Assembly: GCA_016934315.1 (NCBI GenBank)
Contig: JAFGSY010000030.1
Coordinates: forward strand, 1-64,000
From: Candidatus Anaeroferrophillus wilburensis
Lineage (GTDB): Bacteria > Desulfobacterota > Anaeroferrophillalia > Anaeroferrophillales > Anaeroferrophillaceae
Direction: 5' to 3'
DNA length: 64,000 nucleotides
Shown piece after piece: positions 19,448 through 28,063 of the stretch (positions are counted from its first letter, which is position 1; each line of letters starts with the position of its first letter). The position numbers were made by a program, and so were the translations under genes. Under the pieces are notes generated by a model. It made no database searches. It saw only the letters and a program-made list of their open reading frames with translations, and had not been told where the DNA came from.

Positions 19448-19705
19448 ATGAGTAAACAGGCGGCGAATGTTCAGGATCAGTTTCTCAACCGGGTGCGGCG
19501 GGAGCGCGTTCGGGTTGCCATTCAGCTGGTGAGCGGCAATGTCAATGAAGGGATCATCACAAGCTTTGATAATTTTTCCCTTATTCTCAATGATGGCTAT
19601 GCCAGCCATCTGATTTATAAGCACGCTATTGCCATGGTTTCACCGCTGGGTGACGTGAGCGGGGCATTAAAAAATTTTGGGGCTGAAGCAGGCCTTGATG
19701 AATGA
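19448..19705 (+). CDS. hfq: RNA chaperone Hfq
   Basis: Hexameric Sm-like chaperone for small-RNA/mRNA pairing. Seen: 85 aa; N-terminal QDQFLNRVRRERVRVAIQL, including the rim arginines RRER (17-20); Sm1 region with GIITSFDNFSLIL; and Sm2 motif YKHAIAMVSP (57-66). GGAAGGA precedes the ATG. A short C-terminal tail follows the core. The xerD-like gene begins 8 bases before the hfq stop, so translation is probably coupled. Confidence 0.93.
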   Translation: MSKQAANVQDQFLNRVRRERVRVAIQLVSGNVNEGIITSFDNFSLILNDGYASHLIYKHAIAMVSPLGDVSGALKNFGAEAGLDE

Positions 19706-20612
19706 GCCGGATCTAATGCAGGGGTTTGCTGAACGGCAGCAGATGTTTTTGGATTATCTTGCCATGGAGCGGGGATTATCGCCAAGGACCATTCAGTCCT
19801 ACAAGGGTGACCTGGACCATTTCAAGGCGTTTGTCGACCGGCTGTCGTTGGCATCCCTGGCTGATCTGACATCCGAGCAGTTGATGGAATATCAGTTTAT
19901 GCTGCAGCAGGTCTATGCCCTGCGCAGCATCAGACGAAAGCTTTCAAGCCTGAAAATGTTTTTTCGTTTTCTGGTGGGGCGGCAGTTTATTGCCAGCAAT
20001 CCGCTGATCCATCTGGAGATGCCCCGCCTGGACAAAAAGTTGCCGCCGGTAGTTTCTTTTGAGGAAATACGGCAGCTGCTGGCTGCTCCCGATCTGGCTA
20101 CGGTTCTTGGCCAGCGTGACCGGGTGATGCTGGAAGTTCTGTATGGTACCGGAATGCGCGTCTCTGAACTGGTTTCTCTGCACTTGCTGCAATTGAATTT
20201 CAACCTGGGGGTGGTCAGTGTCATCGGCAAAGGGAACAAGGAGCGGCTGATTCCTCTTCCTTTCGGCGTTTTGGGGCGGCTCATGGAGTATCTCCAGGCT
20301 GTCAGGCCGCAACTGCTTAAACAGCGGCATAGTGACTACCTGTTTTTGAACCGCTCAGGCCGACCCCTTAGCCGTGAAGGTTTCTGGAAGAACATTACCC
20401 GCTATGCCAGGAAGGCCGGTATTCGCCGGAAAGTATATCCCCACCTGCTGCGCCATGCCTTTGCCACCCATATGCTGGCCGGAGGAGCTGATTTGCGGGT
20501 GGTGCAGAGCCTGCTTGGTCATGCGGATCTATCAACAACCCAGATCTATACCCAAGTGGACAGCCGACGATTGTTGCAGGTCTATCGGCAGTTTCATCCT
20601 CGGGAACAATAA
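19698..20612 (+). CDS. xerD: tyrosine recombinase XerD/XerC
   Basis: Site-specific recombinase that resolves chromosome dimers at dif. Seen: SAM-like N-terminal DNA-binding domain (about 10-100) and catalytic domain with Arg154 (GTGMRVSELV), Lys181 (GKGNKERL), HLLRH (His249, Arg252), His275 (LLGHADLSTTQ) and Tyr284 (IYTQV). 304 aa from ATG 19698, matching XerD length. ATG 19716 is an alternative. XerC versus XerD cannot be decided without alignment. Coupled to hfq and followed by the tRNA nucleotidyltransferase gene. Confidence 0.88.
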   Translation: MNEPDLMQGFAERQQMFLDYLAMERGLSPRTIQSYKGDLDHFKAFVDRLSLASLADLTSEQLMEYQFMLQQVYALRSIRRKLSSLKMFFRFLVGRQFIASNPLIHLEMPRLDKKLPPVVSFEEIRQLLAAPDLATVLGQRDRVMLEVLYGTGMRVSELVSLHLLQLNFNLGVVSVIGKGNKERLIPLPFGVLGRLMEYLQAVRPQLLKQRHSDYLFLNRSGRPLSREGFWKNITRYARKAGIRRKVYPHLLRHAFATHMLAGGADLRVVQSLLGHADLSTTQIYTQVDSRRLLQVYRQFHPREQ

Positions 20613-20630
20613 GGGAAAGGGATGCGGTAG

Positions 20631-23378
20631 ATGGATGTTATCATCACCCACCTCAATGCTGATTTTGACGGCCTGGCCTCAATGCTGGCCGCACGTTTGC
20701 TCTATCCTGATGCGGTGATGGTTTTTCCCGGCAGTCAGGAAAAAAGTATCCGTAACTTTTTTCTTCATTCATGCACCTACGCCTATCCCTTCAAAAGCCT
20801 GAAAGAGGTTGATCTTTCCCAGGTAACCCGCCTGATTATTGTTGATACCCGCCAGCGGGAAAGAATCGGTGCTTTTATTGACCTGCTGGACAAACCAGGC
20901 ATGGAAATATGCCTCTATGATCATCATCCGGACAGTCCCGGTGATATCCAGGCAACCCAGGAAGAGATTGTCGCCCCGGTGGGGGCAACGGTAACCGTGA
21001 TGGTTGAAAAGTTACAGGCTGATCATGTTCCTATCCCTGCCGACCAGGCAACCATGATGATGATCGGCATTTATGAAGACACCGGTTCCCTGACCTACAA
21101 CTCCACCACAGTCCGCGATTTTCAGGCTGCCGCTTTTCTGCTCCAGCAGGGAGGTAATCTGCAACTGGCGGCTGATGTCATCAATGCCACCCTGGACCGC
21201 GCCCAGGTTTCACTGCTTAATGATCTGCTGCTGTCATCCAGCGAAGTAATCGTGCGAGGTCAGCGGGTGATTATCGCTGAAGCCAGCCGGGAAAAATATA
21301 TCCCTGAAGTGGCACTGATCGTTCACCGTTTGCGTGATATGGAAAAAATGGCAGTTCTTTTTGCCCTCATCAGGATGGAAGGGAAAATTTATCTTATTGC
21401 CCGCAGCCGCAATCAGCACGTTAACGTCGGCCAGGTCCTGGAGCATTTTGGTGGCGGTGGTCATCAGTCTGCAGCAGCAGCCGTAACCCGGGAACTGACC
21501 CTGGTCCAGTGTCGCGAGCAGCTGCTGGCGGCCCTGGACGCAGAAGTTGAGCCATCGCTGGTGGCCGCCGATCTCATGACTTCACCGGTTATGACGGTGT
21601 CTGACAATGCGACGCTGGCCGATGCGGCCCTCCTGCTGACCAAATATAACATCAATGTCCTGCCGGTGGTGGTTGGCGAGTCAAAAAAGCTCTGCGGCAT
21701 TATTACCCGCCAAGTGGTGGAAAAAGGGGTTTTTCACGGGTTGCAGGAGGTGCCCATCCGGGAGTATATGACCACCGAATTTCAACCGGTTGACCGGAGT
21801 GCCGATTTATTGCGGATTCAGGAACTGATTGTGGAGCGCAACCAGAAATTTCTGCCGGTGGTGGACCGGGAAAATCAAGTGATCGGTGCCATTACCCGTA
21901 AGGACCTGCTGCGGACCCTCCATGAGCAGGTGGTCAAGGAGGGGCAGCTTCTCAATGGCGCCGGCGAAGGCCGGCTGAGGGTAAAAAACGTCACCTCCCT
22001 GTTGCGAGAGCAGTTCCCGGCCGCGATTATTGAAATACTGCATCAGGTTGGTGACCTGGCAGATGAGATGCAGCTACCGGTTTTTCTGGTGGGGGGTGTA
22101 GTCCGTGACCTGCTCATGCGGCAGAAAAATCTTGATATCGATATTGTTGTTGAAGGGGATGGCATTGCCCTTGCCCGTGCCTTTGCCAGGCTGTATCGTT
22201 GCCGTTGCCATGTTCATGCGACCTTCAGGACAGCTGTTATTGTTTTTCCCGATGGGTTTAAAATTGACGTTGCCAGCACCAGGATGGAGTATTATGATAC
22301 GCCTGCCAGTCTGCCAAAAACATCAGAAAGTTCATTAAAGGTAGATCTCTATAGGCGTGATTTTACAATCAATACCATGGTTGTCAGTCTGAACCGCAAA
22401 CGCTTTGGCGAACTGAGGGATTATTTTGGTGCTTTTCGGGATTTGAAAGAGAGAACGATCAGGGTTTTGCATAACCTGAGTTTTGTTGAAGACCCCACCA
22501 GGGTCTTCCGGGCGGTTCGTTTTGAACAAAAATTTGGCTTTGCCATCGGCCGCCAGACAGAACATCTGATTGCCAATGCCATAAAAATGGGGTTTATCAC
22601 CAAGCTGTCAGGGATCAGAATCGTTGGCGAACTGAAGCTGATCTGCAGTGAGGCAAATCCACTGCCTATTTTTCGCCGGCTGCATTATTTTGACCTGTGG
22701 TCACAAGTATTTCCCGGCATTGATATTGAAGCCGCTCTGGAGAAGATCGTTCCCTCAGTCCGTGATGTCCTTTCCTGGTATGAATACCTGTTTCTAGAAC
22801 AGAAAGTCGAAAACTGGCAGGTGTATCTGCTGGCTATCCTCAACGGGGTTGCAGCCGATCAGGCGGCCGTGCAGGTTGCCCGCCTCAACCTTCAGCAGAC
22901 GGTTGCCTATCAGTTTCTGCAGGCCAGGGAACAGGGTATCAGGGCTGCAAAGCAGTTAACCAAGGAGTTCCATCAACGAAGGATGGTCAGTAACTCGCTG
23001 GTGGCTGGTTTGCTTAAGCCGCTGCCGCTGGAAGTGATTCTCTATGTGTTAGCCGGTCATGAGCAGCGGGAAATTCAGCGGCTTATCTCAACCTATATTA
23101 CCACCTTGCAGTTTATCAGTCCCCAGGTAACCGGCCATGATCTTATTGCCATGGGGCTGGTTCCCGGGGTGCATTTCAAGGTGATTCTGGAGAGGCTCCG
23201 GGACGCCCGCCTGGATGGTCAGGTGCAAGATCGCGATGACGAGGTCGCCCTGGTGCATAGGTGGTTGGCTGATGAAGAAATAATCAATCAAGAGGGCCTG
23301 GTAACAACCGGCAAAACGCCTCGAAAACCGGATGGCACCGTCAAGGCTCCCGATTCGAAACAGGCAGAGTTTGAGTGA
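20631..23378 (+). CDS. tRNA nucleotidyltransferase (A-adding type) with DHH and CBS domains
   Basis: 915 aa multidomain protein. In order: DHH phosphoesterase domain (NADFDG 9-14, DHH 97-99, C-terminal GGGGHQSAAA 274-283), a CBS pair (about 313-435), and a class II nucleotidyltransferase head with GGVVRD (488-493), catalytic DID (502-504), RRDFTINTM (575-583) and DPTRVFRAVRF (621-631), then neck/body helices. This architecture is that of the Aquifex A-adding enzyme, which works with a separate CC-adding enzyme to finish tRNA 3' CCA ends. The DHH-DHHA1 part resembles nanoRNase/oligoribonuclease folds. A single CCA- or poly(A)-adding activity is the alternative. Confidence 0.85.
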   Translation: MDVIITHLNADFDGLASMLAARLLYPDAVMVFPGSQEKSIRNFFLHSCTYAYPFKSLKEVDLSQVTRLIIVDTRQRERIGAFIDLLDKPGMEICLYDHHPDSPGDIQATQEEIVAPVGATVTVMVEKLQADHVPIPADQATMMMIGIYEDTGSLTYNSTTVRDFQAAAFLLQQGGNLQLAADVINATLDRAQVSLLNDLLLSSSEVIVRGQRVIIAEASREKYIPEVALIVHRLRDMEKMAVLFALIRMEGKIYLIARSRNQHVNVGQVLEHFGGGGHQSAAAAVTRELTLVQCREQLLAALDAEVEPSLVAADLMTSPVMTVSDNATLADAALLLTKYNINVLPVVVGESKKLCGIITRQVVEKGVFHGLQEVPIREYMTTEFQPVDRSADLLRIQELIVERNQKFLPVVDRENQVIGAITRKDLLRTLHEQVVKEGQLLNGAGEGRLRVKNVTSLLREQFPAAIIEILHQVGDLADEMQLPVFLVGGVVRDLLMRQKNLDIDIVVEGDGIALARAFARLYRCRCHVHATFRTAVIVFPDGFKIDVASTRMEYYDTPASLPKTSESSLKVDLYRRDFTINTMVVSLNRKRFGELRDYFGAFRDLKERTIRVLHNLSFVEDPTRVFRAVRFEQKFGFAIGRQTEHLIANAIKMGFITKLSGIRIVGELKLICSEANPLPIFRRLHYFDLWSQVFPGIDIEAALEKIVPSVRDVLSWYEYLFLEQKVENWQVYLLAILNGVAADQAAVQVARLNLQQTVAYQFLQAREQGIRAAKQLTKEFHQRRMVSNSLVAGLLKPLPLEVILYVLAGHEQREIQRLISTYITTLQFISPQVTGHDLIAMGLVPGVHFKVILERLRDARLDGQVQDRDDEVALVHRWLADEEIINQEGLVTTGKTPRKPDGTVKAPDSKQAEFE

Positions 23379-23476
23379 GGCGTAACATGCCCAAGGTTGG
23401 AGCGTAACTTCCAGCAATCATGGCGCAGCAATAAATAGAGGGAGCGCCACGCGGACGGTCAGCAGGAGCAAAAACC

Positions 23477-23923
23477 GTGAAAGAAGAAATTTCCTGTCCC
23501 CGTTGCCGGTATTCATGGTCAGTGTATAAAAATCCGGTACCAACAGTGGATATTATTATCCGCTACCAGCAGGGGATTGTCCTCATTGAGCGGCAACATT
23601 ACCCTTTTGGTTGGGCAATCCCCGGTGGTTTTGTTGACTACGGTGAGTCCCTGGAGGCGGCGGCGGTCAGGGAGGCAAAAGAGGAGACCTCGCTGGATGT
23701 GGTTCTGGAAGGGCAGTTTCACTGCTACTCGGACCCTCAACGGGACCCCAGACAACATACCATCAGCACGGTTTTTATTGGCCGGGGATATGGCGTGCTC
23801 CAAGCAGCGGATGATGCCGTCGCTGCTCAGGTCTTCGGTCAGCATATCCTGCCCGTGCCCCTGGCGTTTGACCATGGCACGATTATCCATGACTATTTTG
23901 CCAGCCGGTGGGCGGCCGGCTAA
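23477..23923 (+). CDS. Nudix hydrolase
   Basis: 148 aa. Nudix box at about 50-72: [21 protein letters not shown] fits Gx5Ex7REUxEExGU, so a metal-dependent nucleoside-diphosphate-X pyrophosphatase. A short CPRC knuckle (7-10) at the N-terminus is all that is left of, or substitutes for, the zinc ribbon seen in NudC-like relatives. GTG start with AGGAG 8 bases upstream. The substrate (ADP-ribose, NADH or other) cannot be read from sequence. Confidence 0.85.
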   Translation: MKEEISCPRCRYSWSVYKNPVPTVDIIIRYQQGIVLIERQHYPFGWAIPGGFVDYGESLEAAAVREAKEETSLDVVLEGQFHCYSDPQRDPRQHTISTVFIGRGYGVLQAADDAVAAQVFGQHILPVPLAFDHGTIIHDYFASRWAAG

Positions 23924-23977
23924 GGCAGCGGTAAACATCACCGTGGAGGCCATCGGCTGGATGGATGAGGTCAGCAG

Positions 23978-25177
23978 TTAGTCCTCAAGCCGGTCGACAA
24001 ATTCCTGCAGTCGTTTCATGCCGGTTTTGATGTTTTCCAGCGATGTGGCGTACGACAGCCGAAGATAGCCGGGGGCACCGAATGCTTCTCCCGGAACAGC
24101 GGCAATTCTCGCCTCATCAATGAGCAGATCGCACAGGTCCAGGGACGACGTGATGGCGCGCCCGGCGGACGTTCTGCCGATCAGGTCTTCGACCCGGGGA
24201 AAGACATAAAAGGCGCCCGCCGGGTTGAAACAGCTGATGCCGGGAATCGCATTCAGCGTTGCCACAATGTAGTCGCGCCGCTCATTGAAAGCCGGCAGGA
24301 CGCGGGCAATGAAGTCCTGGGGACCGTCATACGCTTCCAGGGCCGCTTTCTGGGCGATGGAGGTGGGGTTGGAAGTGCTCTGGCTCTGAATTTTGGTCAT
24401 TGCGGCCACCAGGGGGGCCGGGGCGGCAGCGAAACCGATCCGCCAGCCGGTCATGGCGTAGCTTTTGGAAACCCCGTTGAGAATGATGGTCCGCTCTTTC
24501 ATCTGCGGTCCCACCTCAGCAATGCTCCGCTGGTTGAAGCCGTCATAGACGATGTGCTCATAAATTTCGTCAGAGATAACGAGGATATCATTTTTGACAA
24601 TTACCGCGGCCAGTTCCTGCAGCTCCTCCCATGAGTAGGCTGAACCGGTGGGGTTGGAGGGGGAATTGATCACCACTGCCCTGGTTTTGGTGGAAATGTG
24701 CTGCTGCAACTGTGCCGGCGTTATTTTGAAGCCGTCTGCCTCGGTCGTCGGAATAATCACCGCTGAACCACCGGCCAGCTGAACCATGGGTGGGTAGGAA
24801 ACCCAGTAGGGGGCGGGGACAATCACTTCATCTCCCGGGTCAAGCATAGCTTGGGCAAGATTGTAAAAAGAATGTTTGCCGCCGCAGGAAACAATAATTT
24901 CATCACTCTGATAGGTCAGTCGATTTTCCCGCGCCAGCTTCCTGCAGATGGCTTCCTTAAGCTCCGGGATGCCGGGTACCGCGGTGTAGCGGGTGAACCC
25001 GCTCCGGATTGCCTCTATTCCAGCCGCTTTGACATTGTCAGGGGTATCAAAATCAGGTTCACCAGCACCAAAATTTATCACATCAATGCCGGCAGCTTGG
25101 AGAGCTTTGGCTTTTGCTGAAATGGCCAGCGTGGGTGAGGGCTTGATTTGTTGAACCCGGGATGCCAGTTTGATCAT
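23978..25177 (-). CDS. aspC: aspartate aminotransferase (class I, subgroup Ib)
   Basis: PLP enzyme exchanging aspartate/2-oxoglutarate with oxaloacetate/glutamate; members of this subgroup may also accept prephenate. Seen: INFGAGEPDFDTP at the N-terminus, PAPYWVSYPPMV, NSPSNPTGSAYS, SDEIYEHIVYDG, PLP lysine in NGVSKSYAMTGWRIGF, and RLSYATSLENI for the carboxylate-binding Arg. 399 aa from ATG 25177, which has AAGGAG 8 bases upstream; ATG 25201 lacks one. Converges with the Nudix gene. Confidence 0.9.
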   Translation of the reverse strand: MIKLASRVQQIKPSPTLAISAKAKALQAAGIDVINFGAGEPDFDTPDNVKAAGIEAIRSGFTRYTAVPGIPELKEAICRKLARENRLTYQSDEIIVSCGGKHSFYNLAQAMLDPGDEVIVPAPYWVSYPPMVQLAGGSAVIIPTTEADGFKITPAQLQQHISTKTRAVVINSPSNPTGSAYSWEELQELAAVIVKNDILVISDEIYEHIVYDGFNQRSIAEVGPQMKERTIILNGVSKSYAMTGWRIGFAAAPAPLVAAMTKIQSQSTSNPTSIAQKAALEAYDGPQDFIARVLPAFNERRDYIVATLNAIPGISCFNPAGAFYVFPRVEDLIGRTSAGRAITSSLDLCDLLIDEARIAAVPGEAFGAPGYLRLSYATSLENIKTGMKRLQEFVDRLED

Positions 25178-25342
25178 GGCGCAGCTCCTTGATGTACTCA
25201 TGCTGAAAGATGGTGAACAAGACCCATTCGTCCCCTATACCATGCTCCGAAAAGCAAGTGCAATGGTAAATTGCAGTTGCTTTTAAGGATTAACTGCGAT
25301 ATGCATCGCCCTCGTCACCATCGACCGACAGGAGAATGACTG

Positions 25343-26068
25343 ATGATCATCACCGACATGACGATGAACGATTTTGCCGCCGGCCTGGAGCAGAGCAGGA
25401 CGGTGTTTATTCCTTTTGGATCAACCGAAGAGCATGGTTTTCATCTGCCGCTGGCCACCGATACGTTCCAGGTTTATGAAGTCCTGAAACGGGTGGTGGA
25501 ACGGATTGCGGTGTTTGTGGCACCGCCGGTTCACTATGGTGTCTGCCGCAGTACTGCCAATCATTCGGGGACCATCGGCATTTCTGCCGATACCCTGCGA
25601 TCCCTGGTCAAGGATCTGGTGGGCTCCTTCTACCGTCAAGGTCTGCGGTCGTTTATTCTTATTTCAGGCCATGCTGGCAAAACCCACATGAGTGCCCTGG
25701 TGGAGGTCGGCGAACTCCTCCTGGAACTGTACGGGGATATCAAAATTGCCGTTATCTGCGAGTATGACCTGGCCCGGGAAGTATGCCGGGAAGAGGTGGA
25801 AACTGCTGATGATTCCCATGCCGGTGAGATAGAAACATCACGGATACTGCATTCAAGTCCGGAACTGGTTTACGGAACAAGCCCCGCGGAATATCCTGAT
25901 TTCCCCCGATTCATGCTGGTGCGCAACAAGCAGTCCTATTGGAAAAATGGGGTTTGGGGAGATCCCGGCAAGGCAACCCGGGAAAAAGGCAAGCGGTACT
26001 ACCAACTGGTGGCCGACCGGTTGGTGGCCTTTGTCCAGGAGATGGAACAGTTCAAGGAGCGGCATTGA
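25343..26068 (+). CDS. creatininase-family protein
   Basis: 241 aa metal-dependent amidohydrolase-like protein. Metal ligands visible in FGSTEEHGFHLPLATD (25-40), SGHAGKTH and DSHAGEIETS. The family includes creatinine amidohydrolase, the archaeal FAPy deformylase and mycofactocin MftE, so the substrate here is open. AGGAG precedes the ATG. The stop overlaps the tatD start (TGATG), so they are coupled. Confidence 0.82.
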   Translation: MIITDMTMNDFAAGLEQSRTVFIPFGSTEEHGFHLPLATDTFQVYEVLKRVVERIAVFVAPPVHYGVCRSTANHSGTIGISADTLRSLVKDLVGSFYRQGLRSFILISGHAGKTHMSALVEVGELLLELYGDIKIAVICEYDLAREVCREEVETADDSHAGEIETSRILHSSPELVYGTSPAEYPDFPRFMLVRNKQSYWKNGVWGDPGKATREKGKRYYQLVADRLVAFVQEMEQFKERH

Positions 26069-26856
26069 TGCGGTTGTTTGATAGTCACAGTCATATCAAC
26101 ATGGATGCCTTCGCCGATGATTTGGATGATTTGCTGGCACGGTCTTTTGCGGCCGGCATGGCGGGCATAGTCGCTATCGGAACCACGGTCGCTGATTCAA
26201 TTAGAGGGGTGGAAATTGCCGAACAATGGCCGCAGGTCTATGCTACCGTGGGTATCCACCCCCATGAGGTCAAAGACGCTACCCTGCAGAGTTATGAGGT
26301 CATCAAATCTCTGGCTGCCAGCAGCAAGGTGGTTGCCTATGGCGAGATAGGCCTGGATTTTTTCCGCAACCATTCACCTCGAAAGGTACAGATCACAGAA
26401 TTTGTCCGGCAGCTTGGCTATGCGGGCGAACTGCAGCTCCCGGTCGTCATCCATGACCGGGAAGCCCACCGGGAGGTGCTGGAAATCATCAAAGCTGAGG
26501 AGGCCTATGGGCATGGAGGTATTATTCACTGCTTCTCAGGAGACTACCGGTTGGCTGCCGCTTATGTTGACCTGGGTTTTATGATTTCCATCCCCGGCAC
26601 CATTACTTTCCGCAATAACCAACTGCAGGCCGAGGTGGTCAAGCATCTTTCCCTTGAAGACCTGCTGATTGAAACCGATTGCCCCTACCTGACGCCGGTT
26701 CCCCACCGCGGCCGGCGCAACGAACCACTCTACGTCCACTATGTTGCCGAAGCGGTAGGCCGGCTCAAAGGCATCCCGGCAGCGGCGGTCGCTGAACAAA
26801 CCTGCCGCAACGCAACACGGCTGTTCGGTGTTGCCAGTGGTGAGTGTGAGAAATGA
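26068..26856 (+). CDS. tatD: TatD-family metal-dependent DNase
   Basis: TIM-barrel hydrolase with 3'-5' exonuclease activity in characterised members. Seen: DSHSHINMD (5-13) with the first metal histidines, GIHPHEV, YGEIGLDFF (Glu ligand), VIHDREAH, GIIHCFSGD and LIETDCPYLTP. 262 aa, normal for YcfH/TatD. Start overlaps the creatininase stop by one base; AAGGAG lies 9 bases upstream. Confidence 0.9.
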   Translation: MRLFDSHSHINMDAFADDLDDLLARSFAAGMAGIVAIGTTVADSIRGVEIAEQWPQVYATVGIHPHEVKDATLQSYEVIKSLAASSKVVAYGEIGLDFFRNHSPRKVQITEFVRQLGYAGELQLPVVIHDREAHREVLEIIKAEEAYGHGGIIHCFSGDYRLAAAYVDLGFMISIPGTITFRNNQLQAEVVKHLSLEDLLIETDCPYLTPVPHRGRRNEPLYVHYVAEAVGRLKGIPAAAVAEQTCRNATRLFGVASGECEK

Positions 26857-26892
26857 TGCTATCCGGTGACGGGTTTGGCGGTGAAGGTTTTT

Positions 26893-27855
26893 CTACAGGT
26901 CTTTTTCGGTGGCAATCATATTTTTGCCACTTTTTTTCGCCCGGTAGAGGGCATCATCGGCACGCTTGATGAGGTTGTCGACGGTATCCCCGGCTTGGCA
27001 CTGGGAAATCCCCATGCTGACGGTTATTTTGATCTTTAGAGTTCCATTTTCCGTCTCAAAAACCTTTTTACCCAGCAGCAGCCGCATTTTTTCGGCCACC
27101 TGATGTGCCTGCTCAAGGCTGGTTGATGGCAGGATGGCAATAAACTCTTCACCACCAAAACGGGAAATAAAATCAGAGGTTCGCAAGCTGCCTTTAATGA
27201 AGTTGGCCAGTTTTCTTAAAATGGCATCCCCCACCTGGTGACCGTGCTGGTCATTGACATCTTTAAAGTCATCAATATCAAGGATCAGCAGGGTGAAAAT
27301 TTCCTGGTAGCGCTCAACCCGAGAGTGTTCTTCCACCAGTCGGCTGAAGAGTGCCCGGCGATTGTAGAGGCCGGTCAATTCATCAATGGTCGCCAGGTTG
27401 GTAATCTGGCTTAGCTGCGACTGCAGTTGCTGAACCTGCTGCTGGGCTTCAGTCAGTTTATGTTTCAGGGAAACATTGCTTTCTCGAACTTGATTGATTT
27501 CATCACTGATAAGATGCCGTAAACTGACCAGATCAACGACCTTTTCCATGCCTTGAAGATTTTGCTGATTGCGTTGCAGACTTTGGTCGTGGGCCGCTGC
27601 TGATTGATCCAGGCCTTCAATGACCTCGGTGACGGCAGCAACAAGTTGCAGCGTCGCTTCCTGCTGCTTTTTCAGTTCCCGCTTGCCACCGTTGTCCTGC
27701 TTATCGATAATCTCCTTGATTTCCTGATCGACTTCATCCAGAAAAACATAAAAATACTTGCTGTAGAGGTCGGGGAGCAAAGGAGTGTGGTGGGCAACCA
27801 TGTGGTTGAGGGTCTTTTTGGCGATCCGTGCTACCGAGATGTAAAATTGTTCCAT
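26893..27855 (-). CDS. diguanylate cyclase (GGDEF protein)
   Basis: Makes cyclic di-GMP from two GTP. 320 aa: helical N-terminal sensor-like half with coiled coil (about 55-155, rich in Gln) and a GGDEF domain from about 155. Active-site motif GGEEF (234-238) is intact, and RTSD (225-228) sits exactly five residues before it, the product-inhibition I-site. The metal-binding LDIDDFKDVND is present. No membrane segment is evident. It is transcribed away from the receiver-kinase gene at 28064. Confidence 0.92.
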   Translation of the reverse strand: MEQFYISVARIAKKTLNHMVAHHTPLLPDLYSKYFYVFLDEVDQEIKEIIDKQDNGGKRELKKQQEATLQLVAAVTEVIEGLDQSAAAHDQSLQRNQQNLQGMEKVVDLVSLRHLISDEINQVRESNVSLKHKLTEAQQQVQQLQSQLSQITNLATIDELTGLYNRRALFSRLVEEHSRVERYQEIFTLLILDIDDFKDVNDQHGHQVGDAILRKLANFIKGSLRTSDFISRFGGEEFIAILPSTSLEQAHQVAEKMRLLLGKKVFETENGTLKIKITVSMGISQCQAGDTVDNLIKRADDALYRAKKSGKNMIATEKDL

Positions 27856-27932
27856 GGATGTAGCTCCAATATGGTCATCAATGATATCTATAGCGGACTA
27901 TTGACTATGAATCGACATGTAGCGAAAAAAAA

Positions 27933-27960
27933 TTGAATTTTTTTTTAGCTTTGCTATATT
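27933..27960 (+). promoter_or_regulatory. candidate sigma-70-type promoter for the receiver-kinase gene
   Basis: TTGAAT (27933-27938) and TATATT (27955-27960) with a 16-bp spacer inside an A+T-rich stretch, about 100 bp before the gene start. Matches are 5/6 and 5/6 to consensus; not tested. Confidence 0.45.
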
Positions 27961-28063
27961 TTCATCAGGACTGGTGGTTGGAATGACACTGATCGCAAGA
28001 CAGTTTGCAGCAGGCTTCCAATCAATCGAGAGACTGACAGTCATTTACCGGGTGGGCCATTAG

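Noticed and set aside
23421-23450. GGCGC/GCGCC inverted repeat before the Nudix gene
   Set aside because: 5-bp stem with a 17-nt loop and no T-run; too weak to call.
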